A DNA stretch of 64,000 bases from Pseudarthrobacter sp. AL07 (GTDB lineage: Bacteria; Actinomycetota; Actinomycetes; Actinomycetales; Micrococcaceae), in NCBI RefSeq assembly GCF_029960665.1, contig NZ_JASBRB010000011.1, positions 42,195 through 106,194 of the forward strand, read 5' to 3'. This document shows, piece after piece, positions 18,171-28,079 of the stretch (the stretch's first letter is position 1; each line of letters starts with the position of its first letter). The notes under the pieces were generated by a model. The model saw only the letters and a program-made list of their open reading frames with translations. It was not told the origin of the DNA and made no database searches. Made by a program: the position numbers and the translations under genes.

Positions 18171-19685
18171 ATGAACCAGTATGTAATCGCCATCGATCAG
18201 GGCACCACCAGCAGCCGCGCCATCGTCTTCGACCACAGTGGCAGCATCGTCTCCAGCGGCCAGCTGGAACACGAGCAGATATTTCCGCAGGCCGGCTGGG
18301 TGGAGCACGATCCCGCTGAGATCTGGAACAACACCCGCGAAGTCATCGGCACCGCACTGTCGAAGGCAAACCTGACCCGCCACGACATCGCCGCCGTCGG
18401 CATCACCAACCAGCGTGAAACGGCGGTTGTCTGGGACAAAACAACCGGCAAGGCCGTCTACAACGCCATTGTCTGGCAGGACACGCGCACCCAGTCGATC
18501 GTTGATGAGCTGGCAAAAGACGGTGGAGTGGAGCGCTTTAAGGACAAGGTGGGGCTGCCGCTGGCCACCTACTTCTCGGGTACAAAGATCAAGTGGATCC
18601 TGGACAACGTCGAAGGAGCGCGGGAAAAAGCCGAAGCAGGCGACCTCGTGTTCGGCAACACTGACTGCTGGGTGCTCTGGAATTTGACCGGCGGCGTCGA
18701 CGGCGGTGTCCATGTCACCGACGTGACCAACGCTTCGCGGACCCTGTTTATGGATCTTGAGACGCTCGCCTGGGACCAGGACATCCTGGCCGCCTTTGGC
18801 GTTCCGGCCTCCATGATGCCGGTAATCAAGTCCTCCTCCGAGGTCTACGGCACCGTGCATACGTCGCAACTCCTGCGCGAAGTGCCTGTTTCCGGCATCC
18901 TGGGTGACCAGCAGGCGGCCACGTTCGGCCAGGCGGCATTCGAAGCAGGTGAAGCCAAAAACACGTACGGCACCGGCTGCTTCCTGATCTTCAACACCGG
19001 CGAGGAGATCGTTCACTCGAAGAACGGACTGCTCACCACGGTCGGGTACAAGCTCGGAGACGCCCCCACGCACTATGCGCTGGAAGGTTCCATCGCGGTC
19101 ACCGGTTCGCTGATCCAGTGGCTCCGGGACAATCTCGGCATGATCAGCAGCGCGCCGGAAGTGGAAACGCTGGCGGCGGCCGTTGAGGACAACGGCGGCG
19201 TCTACATCGTGCCGGCGTTCTCGGGGCTCTTTGCCCCGTACTGGCGTTCGGATGCCCGCGGCGCCATTGTGGGCCTGACTCGGTTCGTCAACAAGAACCA
19301 CATCGCCCGGGCGGCGCTGGAGGCCACGGCGTTCCAGACCCGCGAGGTACTGGACGCAGTCAATGCTGACTCCGGCGTTCCGCTCACGGAGTTGAAGGTC
19401 GACGGCGGCATGGTGGCCAACGACGCTCTGATGCAGTTCCAGGCGGACATCCTGGGCGTGCCGGTGATCCGTCCGAAAGTGGTGGAGACGACCGCGCTGG
19501 GCGCCGCCTACGCAGCCGGCCTCGCCGTCGGCTTCTGGAAGGACCTTGGCGAGTGCTCAGCCAACTGGGCCGAGGACAAGCGGTGGGAGCCGCAAATGGA
19601 TCAGGCCGAGCAGGACCGGCAGTTGCGCCTCTGGAAGAAGGCCGTGACGAAGTCCATGGATTGGGTCGACGAGGACGTGCGCTAA
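18171..19685 (+). CDS. glpK: Glycerol kinase
   Basis: GlpK phosphorylates glycerol to glycerol 3-phosphate, trapping what enters through GlpF and feeding GlpD. FGGY-kinase motifs are present: [16 protein letters not shown] at the N-terminus, [17 protein letters not shown] near residue 80, the signature [16 protein letters not shown] near residue 265 and [20 protein letters not shown] near residue 408. The 504-residue length is normal. The start ATG follows AAGGAC nine bases upstream. A strong hairpin after the stop ends the operon. Confidence 0.98.
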   Translation: MNQYVIAIDQGTTSSRAIVFDHSGSIVSSGQLEHEQIFPQAGWVEHDPAEIWNNTREVIGTALSKANLTRHDIAAVGITNQRETAVVWDKTTGKAVYNAIVWQDTRTQSIVDELAKDGGVERFKDKVGLPLATYFSGTKIKWILDNVEGAREKAEAGDLVFGNTDCWVLWNLTGGVDGGVHVTDVTNASRTLFMDLETLAWDQDILAAFGVPASMMPVIKSSSEVYGTVHTSQLLREVPVSGILGDQQAATFGQAAFEAGEAKNTYGTGCFLIFNTGEEIVHSKNGLLTTVGYKLGDAPTHYALEGSIAVTGSLIQWLRDNLGMISSAPEVETLAAAVEDNGGVYIVPAFSGLFAPYWRSDARGAIVGLTRFVNKNHIARAALEATAFQTREVLDAVNADSGVPLTELKVDGGMVANDALMQFQADILGVPVIRPKVVETTALGAAYAAGLAVGFWKDLGECSANWAEDKRWEPQMDQAEQDRQLRLWKKAVTKSMDWVDEDVR

Positions 19686-19717
19686 GCACTCCGAACCGGT
19701 CTCCGGACAGCAACAAA

Positions 19718-19752
19718 CAGGGAGGGTGGCCCGAGGAGCGCCGCCCTCCCTG
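19718..19752. terminator. Bidirectional terminator hairpin after glpK
   Basis: CAGGGAGGGTGGC (19718-19730) pairs with GCCGCCCTCCCTG (19740-19752) over 13 bp with one G-U pair and a 9-base loop. It sits between the converging glpK and the secreted-protein gene. The following U-tract is poor (TCTTGT). Confidence 0.75.
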
Positions 19753-19764
19753 GTCTTGTCCGGG

Positions 19765-20667
19765 TCAGGGTCCGTCGAGTTCAGCCGGCGGTGTCTTCGC
19801 ATAGACGCTCCTGCTGACCGTGTATGCCCGCTCGTCCAGTTCCAGCGCTTGGGTGTTGACGGCCGCGAGCTGCGCGGCGCCCAGCTTCTTCACTGTCACC
19901 AGGTCCATGAATTCCTGATCGGGACCGCCGACGGCGGTGACTTTCACCAGCCCTGTTCCGGCTGAGTAGAACTTCCGCTGATGTCCTGCCTCAGGCGGTT
20001 CCAGCGGGTTGTATTCATCGATCACCAGTACATCGTCGTAGCAGCCAGTCGGGACGCAGACGTGCTGGTTTTTCTTGAACACTGTCCCGCAGTCAAGGAA
20101 GTCAACCTTGGGGGCATAGGCCTGGACATAGTCCGGCGTGCCGGTCCGGGGCCTGGCCTGCATGGCGATGCCGGCCCGGGCCTTGGCAAGCCCGCTGATG
20201 AAAGTGCTGGGCGCACCAACGAACTCGCCGGTTTCGTATTCCTCCGGATATTCGCCGAAGAGCCAGACCGTTCCCTTTCCAGTCTGCGCAAAGAAGGCCA
20301 GCTCGGATTCCACCAGTTCGCCGTCCGAGTAGTCGCGGTCCCACAGGACACGGGTCTTGACGCCGTCGATTACCTTGGTCAGCCCGGTGACTGTATGCAC
20401 GACGGTCCGTCTGCTGGTCCCTTCGGCAGAGGTCACGGTCCCCGTCGTCGTGTACTGCATGCCGGGCTTGAGCGGGAACCACTTGTTATCGATCCGGGGC
20501 GTTGCCTGGAAATCCGAACGGTCAAAATTGATCGCGGAGCCTGGCCCGCAGAGTTCCGGGGACGGTGGTGCGGCAGCCGCCGTCTCTGCCGACATCACCG
20601 TCAGCGATCCGAAGGCCAGCAGTAATGCGGAACCGTACGCCGTGAACTTATGTGCTCGAAAAACCAT
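19765..20667 (-). CDS. Secreted protein of unknown function
   Basis: I do not recognise a function. The 300-residue protein has a Sec signal peptide: a basic start, a hydrophobic core (SALLLAFGSLTVM) and a likely cleavage after AETAAAA near residue 33. The mature part contains four Cys (ELCGPG, FLDCGT, HVCVPTGC), probably in disulfides, and the segment RIDNKWFPLKPGMQYTTTGTV near residue 58, which resembles a family of exported actinobacterial proteins of unknown role. It starts with ATG after AAAGG. It lies only 33 bases downstream of the RND permease gene on the same strand, so it may be the last gene of that efflux operon. Confidence 0.8.
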   Translation of the reverse strand: MVFRAHKFTAYGSALLLAFGSLTVMSAETAAAAPPSPELCGPGSAINFDRSDFQATPRIDNKWFPLKPGMQYTTTGTVTSAEGTSRRTVVHTVTGLTKVIDGVKTRVLWDRDYSDGELVESELAFFAQTGKGTVWLFGEYPEEYETGEFVGAPSTFISGLAKARAGIAMQARPRTGTPDYVQAYAPKVDFLDCGTVFKKNQHVCVPTGCYDDVLVIDEYNPLEPPEAGHQRKFYSAGTGLVKVTAVGGPDQEFMDLVTVKKLGAAQLAAVNTQALELDERAYTVSRSVYAKTPPAELDGP

Positions 20668-20700
20668 CTCACGTGCCTTTCATACTCGTGGGGGATCTGC

Positions 20701-23700
20701 CTAAACCGCAGGGGCGGGCTGCAACTTGTGTGACCCGTGCCGGCGGCCGTGGCCGCCTTTGGCGAAACGCAGGTACAGCGAAGGGACGATGAACAGGTTG
20801 ACCAGCGTTGATGTGACCAGCCCGCCCAGGATCACCACAGCCATGGGATGCTCGATCTCGTGGCCCGGGATGTTCCCCATCACCACCAGCGGCACCAAGG
20901 CCAAGGCAGTAGCGAGTGTGGTCATGAGGATCGGCGACAAGCGCTCGGAAGCCCCCCGAAGCACCAGCGCAGGTCCGAAGGGCATGCCCTCGAACTGTTC
21001 CAGGTGCTGGCAGTGGTTGATGAGCAGGATGCCGTTGCGTGCCGCGATCCCCATGAGGGTCAGGAAGCCCACCAGCGACCCGAGGGACAGGATTCCGCCG
21101 CTGAGGTGTGCGGCGATCACCCCGCCCACGAGTGCCACCGGCAACGTCAGGATGGCCAGGGTGGCCAGCCGCCAGCTCCTGAAAGCAGCCTGCAGGAGGA
21201 GGTAGACGATGATCAGTGCGCCAATCGAGTAGAGCAGCAGCCGTTGCGATGCGGACTGGCGCTCGGCGTACTCGCCGAGAACCACCGCGCTGTAGCCGAC
21301 CGGGAACTGGATGGTTTCCATGCCGGACTTGAGCTTCTCCACCACCTTCGCCAGATCGCCTTCCTTGACGTTGGCGCTGACATCGATGCGCCTGGATCCC
21401 TCTGAACGCTCAATGACGTTGGGGGTGGGCTTCACCGAAACCTTGGCCACATCAGCCATCCGGATTTTCGTCCCCGACGGCGTATCCAGGACGAGCTTCT
21501 CGATGCTTGTGACGCTCGTCCGGCTCTCCGGGGCGCTCCATACCTGGACATCGTAGGCTTTCCCGTCCCGGTATACGTCGCCTACCTCTTCGCCGGCTAC
21601 CATCGTGGCTGCGGCGCGGCGCACATCGCCGGGCTTCAGCCCGTAGCGGTTGGCGGCTTCCAGGTCCACCTCCACATCTATCTGCGGAATGTTGGCCTGG
21701 AGGGCAACCTTGGCGCCGATGGCTCCTGCCGTGCCGGCAAGGATTTCCTTGATCTTGTCTGCCTCCTGGCGGAGTATCGCAAGATCGTCGCCATAGACGC
21801 GGACGACGACGGCGTAGCCGGTTCCGGTGAGTACCTCGCGGATGCGTTCCTTGAGGTAGGTCTGCACGTCGCGTTGGATTCCGGGGTAGCCTTCAACGAC
21901 GGTCTGGACTGACGCCAGGGTTTCGTCGTAGTCGACGCCGGGGTCAACGCTGATCCAGTTTTCACCGAAGTTGACCCCCACCACCTCGTCGGCAGCGAAT
22001 GCCTGGCCGATGTGGGAGCCGCAATTGTTCACTCCGGGAATGGTCATGAGTTCGTTGCAGGCCAGTTGGCTGACACGGACTTCTTCGGCGTTCGACGTGC
22101 CGGGCTGCGTGACCCAGTGCATCAGGAAGTCCCGTTCCTTGAAGGAAGGCAGCAGGGACTGGCCCAACAGCGGAGCCGCCACGATGCCGATGACGCCCAC
22201 GGCTGCCAGGGTCAGGTAACCGGGGACAGGACGGCGGACAATGGGCCGGAGCGCGTTGGCGTACCAACGCTTCAGAACCCTGACCACGGGCGGATCCCGG
22301 TCCTCCAGCTTGGCATTTCGCAGGAAGATGTATGCCATGGCTGGCGTGACCGTCAGCGCCACGAGCATCGACGCGAACACTGCCAGGGTGTAGGAGGTTG
22401 CCAGTGGCCGGAAGAACGCTCCCGTGAGTCCGTCGAGGAAGAAGATCGGAACCGTCGCGGCGACGATGATCAGCGTGGCGTAGACGATTGGCCCGCGGAC
22501 TTCAAGGGAAGCGTTGACCACTACCCTGGCCGTGCTGCCGGTGCCACCGGTGGCCCGGTGGTGCCGGAGGCGCCTGACGATGTTTTCGACGTCGATGATG
22601 GCATCGTCCACTACCACCCCGACGGCAATCACCAACCCGGCAAGCACCATCGTGTTTACGGTGCCGCCGGTCCAGTAGAGCACCAGGGCTGCCGCCAGCA
22701 GCGACAACGGGATGGCCATGACGCTGACCAGGGCGGTCCGCCACTGGAACAGGAAGACACTCAACACCATGATGACCAGCAGGCAGCCAAGGAGCAGCGC
22801 AATGCCCAGGTTCCCCAGGGACTCCTCAATGAACGTGGCCGGACGGAAGATGGTGGTGTCCACGGCAATACCGGTCAGGCCGGGCTCGAGCTGCTTTAAC
22901 GCCTCTTCCACCCCGCGGGTCACTTCGAGGGTGTTGCCCCACGGCAGCTTTTCCACGATCAGCATCAGGCCCGGACCGCCGTTGATGACGGCGTCACCGA
23001 TCAGCTGCTGATGATCTTCCACCACGTTTGCCACGTCGCTCAGCTTGAGCGGGGGCAGTCCCTCCCGGTCCTCGAGGGCGACTTTGGCCAGGTCCTCAGG
23101 GGACGTGATGGGTTGGACATGCCGGATCCCCATGGACTGGCTGGGCGTGTCCAGGGAACCGCCGGTGCCGATCAGGGCGCCGGAGGAATACTTGAGCAGG
23201 CCGGCGTCCAGAGCGTTGGCGGTGGAACTCATCACCGTTTCGAGGCTGACTTTGTTGGCTGCCAGCCTGGCCGGATCGGCCTGGACCTGGAGCATCTGGA
23301 GGCGTTCGCCCCAGATGGCGACGTTGGCTACGCCAGGAACGCGGAGCAGGTGGGCCCTGACGTTCCAGTAGGAAATCATCGACATCTCGATCAGGGACCG
23401 CGTATCCGAGGACAGCCCGATCTTCATCACCCGGCTGGTGGAGGAGAGCGGCTGCAGCATCAACGGCGGCGCTGCCCAGGTGGGCAGGGTGGGAATGACC
23501 GTCGCCATCCGCTCGGACACCAGTTGCCGTGCGGTCAGCAGATCCGTGCCGTTCTCGAATTCCATTACGATCGAGGACAGCTGCGGTACGGACTTGGACC
23601 GCATGTGGTGGAGGCCGTCGATGCCGTTGAAGGCTTGCTCCATGGGTACCGACACGAGTTCCTCCACCTCGGCGGCGGTAAGTCCCAGGCAGGCTGTCTG

Positions 23701-23844
23701 GACCTCGACCTTCGGTGGTGCGAATTCGGGGAACACGTCCACTGAGGCGCTGCTGAGCTGGGTGCCGCCCACGATCATCAGCGCCGCGGCCATGGCGATG
23801 ACGATCGATCTGAACCTTAGGCTGGCCGCGACGATGCGCCGCAT
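20701..23844 (-). CDS. CusA/CzcA-family RND efflux permease, relay-intact partner
   Basis: This 1047-residue protein is an RND transporter. The N-terminal helix is followed by [20 protein letters not shown], the hallmark of the heavy-metal (HME) branch, two large extracytoplasmic loops (about residues 35-330 and 560-870) and twelve predicted membrane segments. The TM4 signature reads [19 protein letters not shown] near residue 410, retaining the Asp and Glu used for proton relay in CusA and CzcA. In TM10 it has [13 protein letters not shown], closer to drug exporters than to CusA. Its start lies one base after the stop of the adaptor lipoprotein gene, so it is translationally coupled to it. 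The substrate (metal ion or small organic compound) cannot be told. Confidence 0.9.
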   Translation of the reverse strand: MRRIVAASLRFRSIVIAMAAALMIVGGTQLSSASVDVFPEFAPPKVEVQTACLGLTAAEVEELVSVPMEQAFNGIDGLHHMRSKSVPQLSSIVMEFENGTDLLTARQLVSERMATVIPTLPTWAAPPLMLQPLSSTSRVMKIGLSSDTRSLIEMSMISYWNVRAHLLRVPGVANVAIWGERLQMLQVQADPARLAANKVSLETVMSSTANALDAGLLKYSSGALIGTGGSLDTPSQSMGIRHVQPITSPEDLAKVALEDREGLPPLKLSDVANVVEDHQQLIGDAVINGGPGLMLIVEKLPWGNTLEVTRGVEEALKQLEPGLTGIAVDTTIFRPATFIEESLGNLGIALLLGCLLVIMVLSVFLFQWRTALVSVMAIPLSLLAAALVLYWTGGTVNTMVLAGLVIAVGVVVDDAIIDVENIVRRLRHHRATGGTGSTARVVVNASLEVRGPIVYATLIIVAATVPIFFLDGLTGAFFRPLATSYTLAVFASMLVALTVTPAMAYIFLRNAKLEDRDPPVVRVLKRWYANALRPIVRRPVPGYLTLAAVGVIGIVAAPLLGQSLLPSFKERDFLMHWVTQPGTSNAEEVRVSQLACNELMTIPGVNNCGSHIGQAFAADEVVGVNFGENWISVDPGVDYDETLASVQTVVEGYPGIQRDVQTYLKERIREVLTGTGYAVVVRVYGDDLAILRQEADKIKEILAGTAGAIGAKVALQANIPQIDVEVDLEAANRYGLKPGDVRRAAATMVAGEEVGDVYRDGKAYDVQVWSAPESRTSVTSIEKLVLDTPSGTKIRMADVAKVSVKPTPNVIERSEGSRRIDVSANVKEGDLAKVVEKLKSGMETIQFPVGYSAVVLGEYAERQSASQRLLLYSIGALIIVYLLLQAAFRSWRLATLAILTLPVALVGGVIAAHLSGGILSLGSLVGFLTLMGIAARNGILLINHCQHLEQFEGMPFGPALVLRGASERLSPILMTTLATALALVPLVVMGNIPGHEIEHPMAVVILGGLVTSTLVNLFIVPSLYLRFAKGGHGRRHGSHKLQPAPAV

Positions 23845-23845
23845 G

Positions 23846-24301
23846 TCATTTGCCCGTGTTGAACTCGGCGCCGAACAGCTCCGCCGCGGCTACGGTTACC
23901 ACTGGCGTTCCCACGGCTGGGCCGACACTGGCTGTGACCGCGCCCGCTTCGACTTTGGTCACCGTGACGGCCTGGCGCTCGTACAGCAGTGGCTCTGGGT
24001 TGGTGTAGACCCAGGTCTTCCCCTGCGCGTCGTACAGCAGCGCTGCGTAAGGGAACATGATGCCTGCGCCGCCCGAACCCGGTTTGACCGTGTCCGTAAG
24101 CAGCTCCAGCCGTTCAATCGCCCGCTGGCTCAGCGTGATGCGTGCGATGCCGGTGGTGGCATTCTTTTCCACCGTGGCAGCCGCTTCAGATGCGGTTTCT
24201 GCCATGGCTGAGGGTTGAGCACAGGCGGGCAGTGAAAACAGCAGTACTGCGCAGACAGCGGCCGCCACTGGCAGGCGCCGCAGGGGCTTTTGGCTGGTCA
24301 T
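23846..24301 (-). CDS. Short RND adaptor-like lipoprotein
   Basis: The 151-residue protein begins with a lipoprotein signal: basic residues, a hydrophobic core and the lipobox LPAC with the modified Cys near residue 28. The rest matches only the membrane-proximal end of RND adaptor (membrane-fusion) proteins: IMFPYAALLYDAQGKTWVYTNPEPLLYERQAVTV and the closing GTPVVTVAAAELFGAEF. The coiled-coil hairpin and lipoyl domains that reach an outer-membrane channel in Gram-negatives are absent. I chose ATG 24301, which overlaps the upstream permease stop by four bases (ATGA) and puts the signal peptide at the N-terminus. It lies between the two permease genes and probably docks on their extracytoplasmic side. 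Confidence 0.8.
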   Translation of the reverse strand: MTSQKPLRRLPVAAAVCAVLLFSLPACAQPSAMAETASEAAATVEKNATTGIARITLSQRAIERLELLTDTVKPGSGGAGIMFPYAALLYDAQGKTWVYTNPEPLLYERQAVTVTKVEAGAVTASVGPAVGTPVVTVAAAELFGAEFNTGK

Positions 24302-27300
24302 GATACTTCCACCTTTTCCGGCATAACGGGGGCGACTGGAACTTCCGATTCGTAGACTTCGGACCACTCTTCCGGCTCGGCGCGGGGACCGAACCAGAGT
24401 GTGAGCAGTGGGAGCACAAAGAGCCCCACTAGCGTTGTGGTTACGAGGCCGCCGGCAATGATCAGCAGCATGGGTAGCATCAACGCATTGCCTACCGTGC
24501 CGCCGAGGAAGGCGGGCGGTATCAGCACGAGGAACGTAATGAGGGCGGATTTCAGGATCGGCGATATCCGGTCCCGGGCCGCCGTCATGACCACGTCAGT
24601 GCGTGACATCTGTTCGGACTCCCGCCAGAGCTCGTCAACACGCGCGGACAGGAGTGTCGCGTTGCGTGCAGCGATCGCCAGGACGGCAGCAAACGCGGTC
24701 ATGGACAGCCAGGACAAGGATGCCGCCCCGATCCATGCGGCGACCGCTGCTCCCGCCATCGCGGCGGGAAGCGTCAGGAGGACGGCGAGGGCCAGGTTCC
24801 AGCTCCGCACTGCTGTCTGAAGCAGAAGCAGCACAGCCAGGATGGCCGCGATTCCGAGTCCATGAACCAGGGTGTCTGCGGCCTGCAGTTGGCTGTATTT
24901 CGTGGGGATCTCGGCGTGGTATTCGAGCGGGAACTGGATTTTTTGGATGGCCGCCTCGATATCCCGCTGGATATCTGCCAGCGGGCGTCCGCTGACGTCA
25001 GCCACGACGTCGATCCGCCGCGAGGTGGCATCGTGCTGGATAACAACTTCGTTGGGGACCATGCGAACGTCGGCGACCTGGCCCAGTTGGACGTGGCCGC
25101 CGTTAGGAGCATCCAGGAGCAGCTCACGGATGCTGGTCAGGTCATCCCGGACACCAACCGCGCCGCGCACAACCACTTCGAACACCTTCTGCTCCTCAAA
25201 GAGGTTCCCCACGACGATGCCCTGCATCAGGGTCGCAGCGGCGCGCCTCGCGTCACCGGGCTTGATGCCGAACTTTTGGGCCGCTTCGAGATTGACCTCG
25301 ACCTCTACGATCGGGGTCATGTCCGTAGCGTCGATGGCCGGGTTGTTCACACCGTCAATCTTCTGAAGGGCCTGGCGGACCTCCTCTGCCTTTTCACGCA
25401 GCACCGGCATTTCCGTTCCGTAGACCCGGACCGCAAAGCCCGGCTCCAGGCTGGAGCGCATGTCGCCGACTGTCTGTTGCGAGTAGTTCAGCACGTTGTG
25501 CCCGATGCCGGGGTAGCCCTGCACCACGTCCCGTACCGCCTGCTCCGTTTCGCCGAAGTTGGCGTCCGGTGCGATCGACACCCACAGCTCAGCAGAGCTG
25601 TTGCCGACCACTTGATCCGCAGAGATGGCGCGTCCCACATGCCCGCCGACTCCCGAAATTCCCGGGAGCGCCCTGAGTTCATCGGAGGCCAGGGCAGCGA
25701 TCCGCCGGACTTCGTCATTGGAAGTCCCGGCCATGGTGTCCCACTGCACCAACAGGGTCCTGTCGGGCATGGCGGGAACGAGCGGCCGGTTTCCTGCCAG
25801 CTGCGAGCCGGCTGCGACGCCAAAGATCCCCACGACCACGACGGCCACGATCGCCAGGGACTTCCGGGAGTTGACCCCGCCCAGTGCTCGGTTGTAGTGC
25901 GCCTTCCCACGTCCGACGGCGGGAAGTTCCCTGTCGGTCGCGGTCTTGGACGGAAGGAGGAAAAACGCCAATACCGGTGTGACGGACAAGCCTACGATCA
26001 GGGCGGCGGCCAGCGTCAGGGCCAACGACCAGAAAAGCGGTGAAAAGAACGAGCCGCCTAGTCCAGTCACGAAGAGCGTCGGAACGAGGACAACCACCAT
26101 CATCAGCGATGCGTGGAACAGCGGTGTGCGGACCCCGCGGACGATGTAGCTGCTGCGCGACCTCGGGGTAGCCTCGGGGTCCGTCGCCTCGCGGACAGCG
26201 CGCCGTCGTCGGTGGGCCTGAACGTCTTCCACGATGTCGCCCACAATCACGGACGAGCCGAGCAGAACGCCCATCAGGATAGTGATGTTAAGGGTTGCGT
26301 TTTGGGCGATCAGCACCGCCGCCGCCGTCATCACCGTAGTGGCGATGGCCACGAGTGCAATCACGGCGGCCCGCCAGGAACGGAAGAGCAGCCAGAACAG
26401 GGCTACCGCGATGAGGAGGCTGATCAGCAGCGCCAGGCTGAGGCTGTTGAGGGAGTCCTGGACGCCGGTTGCTGGCCGGAAAACGGACGTATCGATCTGG
26501 ACCCCTGTGAGGCCGGGCTCCATGTCCTTCAGCGCCGCCTCAACGTTCTGGGTGACCGCCAGGGCGCTGGTGCCAGGGAACTTTTCGATGACCAGCATCA
26601 GGCCAGCGTCGGCCCCGACAACGGCGTCGCCGATCAGCGGCTGGTGGTCTTCCTTGACCTGGGCAATGTCGCCCAGGAGCAACGGCGGGTCCGTGTCCTC
26701 CACGCTGACCTTGGCCAGGTCGGCCGGGGTGCGGATGGGAAGGACGTGCTGGATGCCAAGGCGCTGGTTGGGCGACTCCACGAAACCGCCGGTCCCGGGC
26801 GTCGAAGCCTCCAGGAAGCTCAACGGCGAAACCCAGACCGCATTGCCTGTGGTCTTGATCAGCTGCTCAAGGGTGACGCCTTTGTCGCGCAGCTGCGTCG
26901 GAGTGACCTCAACCTGCAGCTGCTGTTCGCGCTGGCCCCAGATGGACACGTTCGCCACGCCTGGGATACCGATCAGCCGCGGCTTGATTTTCCATCTGGC
27001 CAGGACCGACATTTCAATGCCGGAGAGCTCTTTGGAGTTCATCCTGACCATCAGCACGCGGCTGGTGGAGGACATGGGCTGCATGATCAGCGGCGGCGAT
27101 GAGACGTTAGGCAGCGCGTGCGCCTGCGTCATCCGTTCCGCGACCAACTGGCGTGCGCGCAGAAGGTCCGTGCCCGGCTCGAAGACAAGTTCGATGGACG
27201 ACAGCCCCGGGACGGATTTCGAGCGGATCTCGTCCAGCCAGGCCACCCCGTTGAGGAGGTCTGCTTCCATCGGTGCGGTAATAAGCTGCTCAACTTCAAC

Positions 27301-27474
27301 CGCGGAGAGCCCTAGGGCCTCAGTTTGTATCTCGACCTGTGCGGGGGCGAACTCCGGCATCGTGTCCACGGCCATATGTGGAACGTTCACGATGCCAAAA
27401 GTTATAAGGCCCGCCGCGAGGGCGAGAACCAAAATTCGGAACTGCATGCTGAACCGGGTAACCCAGCCAAACAT
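24298..27474 (-). CDS. CusA/CzcA-family RND efflux permease, degenerate proton-relay motif
   Basis: This is the second, 1058-residue RND permease and first gene of the cluster. It has the HME-type N-terminus (DTMPEFAPAQVEIQTEALGLSAVEVEQL), two extracytoplasmic loops and twelve predicted membrane segments. In TM4 the sequence is VLLGSSVIVGDIVEDVQAHRRRR near residue 405; aligned with its neighbour ([17 protein letters not shown]) the relay Asp is Gly and the Glu of VEN is Gln. TM10 reads AIAARNATLL. The ATG at 27474 has a good GAGGAA site, and its stop overlaps the adaptor start. The paired arrangement suggests a hetero-oligomer in which this subunit does not move protons itself, comparable in principle to MdtB/MdtC; that is inference. 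Confidence 0.88.
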   Translation of the reverse strand: MFGWVTRFSMQFRILVLALAAGLITFGIVNVPHMAVDTMPEFAPAQVEIQTEALGLSAVEVEQLITAPMEADLLNGVAWLDEIRSKSVPGLSSIELVFEPGTDLLRARQLVAERMTQAHALPNVSSPPLIMQPMSSTSRVLMVRMNSKELSGIEMSVLARWKIKPRLIGIPGVANVSIWGQREQQLQVEVTPTQLRDKGVTLEQLIKTTGNAVWVSPLSFLEASTPGTGGFVESPNQRLGIQHVLPIRTPADLAKVSVEDTDPPLLLGDIAQVKEDHQPLIGDAVVGADAGLMLVIEKFPGTSALAVTQNVEAALKDMEPGLTGVQIDTSVFRPATGVQDSLNSLSLALLISLLIAVALFWLLFRSWRAAVIALVAIATTVMTAAAVLIAQNATLNITILMGVLLGSSVIVGDIVEDVQAHRRRRAVREATDPEATPRSRSSYIVRGVRTPLFHASLMMVVVLVPTLFVTGLGGSFFSPLFWSLALTLAAALIVGLSVTPVLAFFLLPSKTATDRELPAVGRGKAHYNRALGGVNSRKSLAIVAVVVVGIFGVAAGSQLAGNRPLVPAMPDRTLLVQWDTMAGTSNDEVRRIAALASDELRALPGISGVGGHVGRAISADQVVGNSSAELWVSIAPDANFGETEQAVRDVVQGYPGIGHNVLNYSQQTVGDMRSSLEPGFAVRVYGTEMPVLREKAEEVRQALQKIDGVNNPAIDATDMTPIVEVEVNLEAAQKFGIKPGDARRAAATLMQGIVVGNLFEEQKVFEVVVRGAVGVRDDLTSIRELLLDAPNGGHVQLGQVADVRMVPNEVVIQHDATSRRIDVVADVSGRPLADIQRDIEAAIQKIQFPLEYHAEIPTKYSQLQAADTLVHGLGIAAILAVLLLLQTAVRSWNLALAVLLTLPAAMAGAAVAAWIGAASLSWLSMTAFAAVLAIAARNATLLSARVDELWRESEQMSRTDVVMTAARDRISPILKSALITFLVLIPPAFLGGTVGNALMLPMLLIIAGGLVTTTLVGLFVLPLLTLWFGPRAEPEEWSEVYESEVPVAPVMPEKVEVS

Positions 27475-27528
27475 GGTCAGTTCCTCGCTAATTCTTCGCC
27501 GGGGTGAAGGGCGGATTCTTCAGTCCAT

Positions 27529-27540
27529 CACAACGTTGTG
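27529..27540. promoter_or_regulatory. Palindrome CACAACGTTGTG upstream of the RND operon
   Basis: A perfect 12-bp palindrome lies 55 bases before the start of the first RND permease. Size and symmetry fit a TetR- or MarR-type operator, but no regulator gene of that kind is in the window. The function is inference. Confidence 0.4.
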
Positions 27541-27653
27541 CGGGACATAAACGCCAAGAATACATGTCAGGCTCCTCGACCTGAGACCGTCTAGTTTCCC
27601 CACAGACTTGACATCACTGTGGACCGGTTCACCCCCTTTGGCAAGGGTAGAAT

Positions 27654-27717
27654 CTACCTAATGGAGCCGCCCCGTTGCAGGGTTCTCTTTGGCGAGGAGA
27701 TCTGGGCTACCTAATGG
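27654..27717. repeat. Direct repeat CTACCTAATGG, two copies
   Basis: Identical 11-bp copies stand at 27654-27664 and 27707-27717, 53 bases apart, in the non-coding region between the RND operon and leuS. A TAGAAT -10-like hexamer (27648-27653) touches the first copy, and an ATG at 27661 opens a 17-codon frame ending inside the second copy. This part of the 27475-27886 gap holds no gene that I can support. Confidence 0.4.
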
Positions 27718-27886
27718 GCCCGGCGGCATTGTCCATTTCGACGGGTGCCGGCACTGGCCACGAGGATCCCGCCGGTTTGAAACTGGAGAAATCCTCGGGG
27801 CCCTCGACCACCCGCACGCGCCCCTGCGCCCGGCCCGGACTGGCGCGTTCCCTTAGCCTGGGCCTGCCCACCTGCAGTGGGTAGGC

Positions 27887-27892
27887 TAAAGT
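27887..27892 (+). promoter_or_regulatory. -10 element of the leuS leader transcript
   Basis: TAAAGT lies exactly six bases before the leader-peptide ATG, the spacing expected for a leaderless transcript; TAGGCT overlaps it one step upstream. The -35 region (CTGCCC at 27864) is weak. The same six-base spacing recurs before the leuA leader (TACCCT at 53443). Confidence 0.5.
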
Positions 27893-27898
27893 AGTCCT

Positions 27899-27925
27899 AT
27901 GCGTGCGATCCTTCTGCTTAGCTAG
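27899..27925 (+). CDS. leuS leader peptide (MRAILLLS)
   Basis: This frame of eight codons plus TAG reads Met-Arg-Ala-Ile-Leu-Leu-Leu-Ser. Three consecutive Leu codons (27911-27919) stand before the stop, followed by a hairpin (AGCCGC 27924-27929 with GCGGCT 27959-27964, inner stem TCCGG/CCGGA) and then a terminator. This is the plan of a leader-peptide attenuator that senses charged tRNA-Leu, which would fit the next gene, leucyl-tRNA synthetase. The peptide closely resembles the leader before leuA (VRAELLLLS). Translation is probably leaderless since there is no ribosome-binding site. No T-box motif is seen. Confidence 0.6.
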   Translation: MRAILLLS

Positions 27926-27964
27926 CCGCCCGGTGTCCGGAATCAACCGGAATGCCGTGCGGCT

Positions 27965-27988
27965 GCCCCTCCATGGAGAGGGGCTTTT
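27965..27988 (+). terminator. leuS leader terminator/attenuator hairpin
   Basis: GCCCCTC (27965-27971) pairs with GAGGGGC (27978-27984) with a CATGGA loop, followed directly by TTTTGTGT. It stands between the leader peptide and leuS, so read-through is needed for leuS expression from the promoter at 27887. Possible competing pairings: the Leu codons CCTTCTGC (27910-27917) with GCAGAGGG (28019-28026), 8 bp with one G-U. Confidence 0.6.
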
Positions 27989-28079
27989 GTGTGTCCGGGC
28001 ACGTTTGACGGGCGGGCAGCAGAGGGGATCAGACCGTTGTGGCAGTACCGATGCCACAACAGAACAGAAGAGGGCAGCA

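Noticed and set aside
27661..27714. 17-codon frame MEPPRCRVLFGEEIWAT
   Set aside because: No ribosome-binding site, no runs of regulatory codons and no neighbour that would explain it; it is kept only as part of the direct-repeat region.
27707..28057. Minus-strand open frame across the leuS leader
   Set aside because: Arg/Pro/Ser-rich translation without recognisable features; the region is better explained by the leader peptide, hairpins and promoter on the plus strand.
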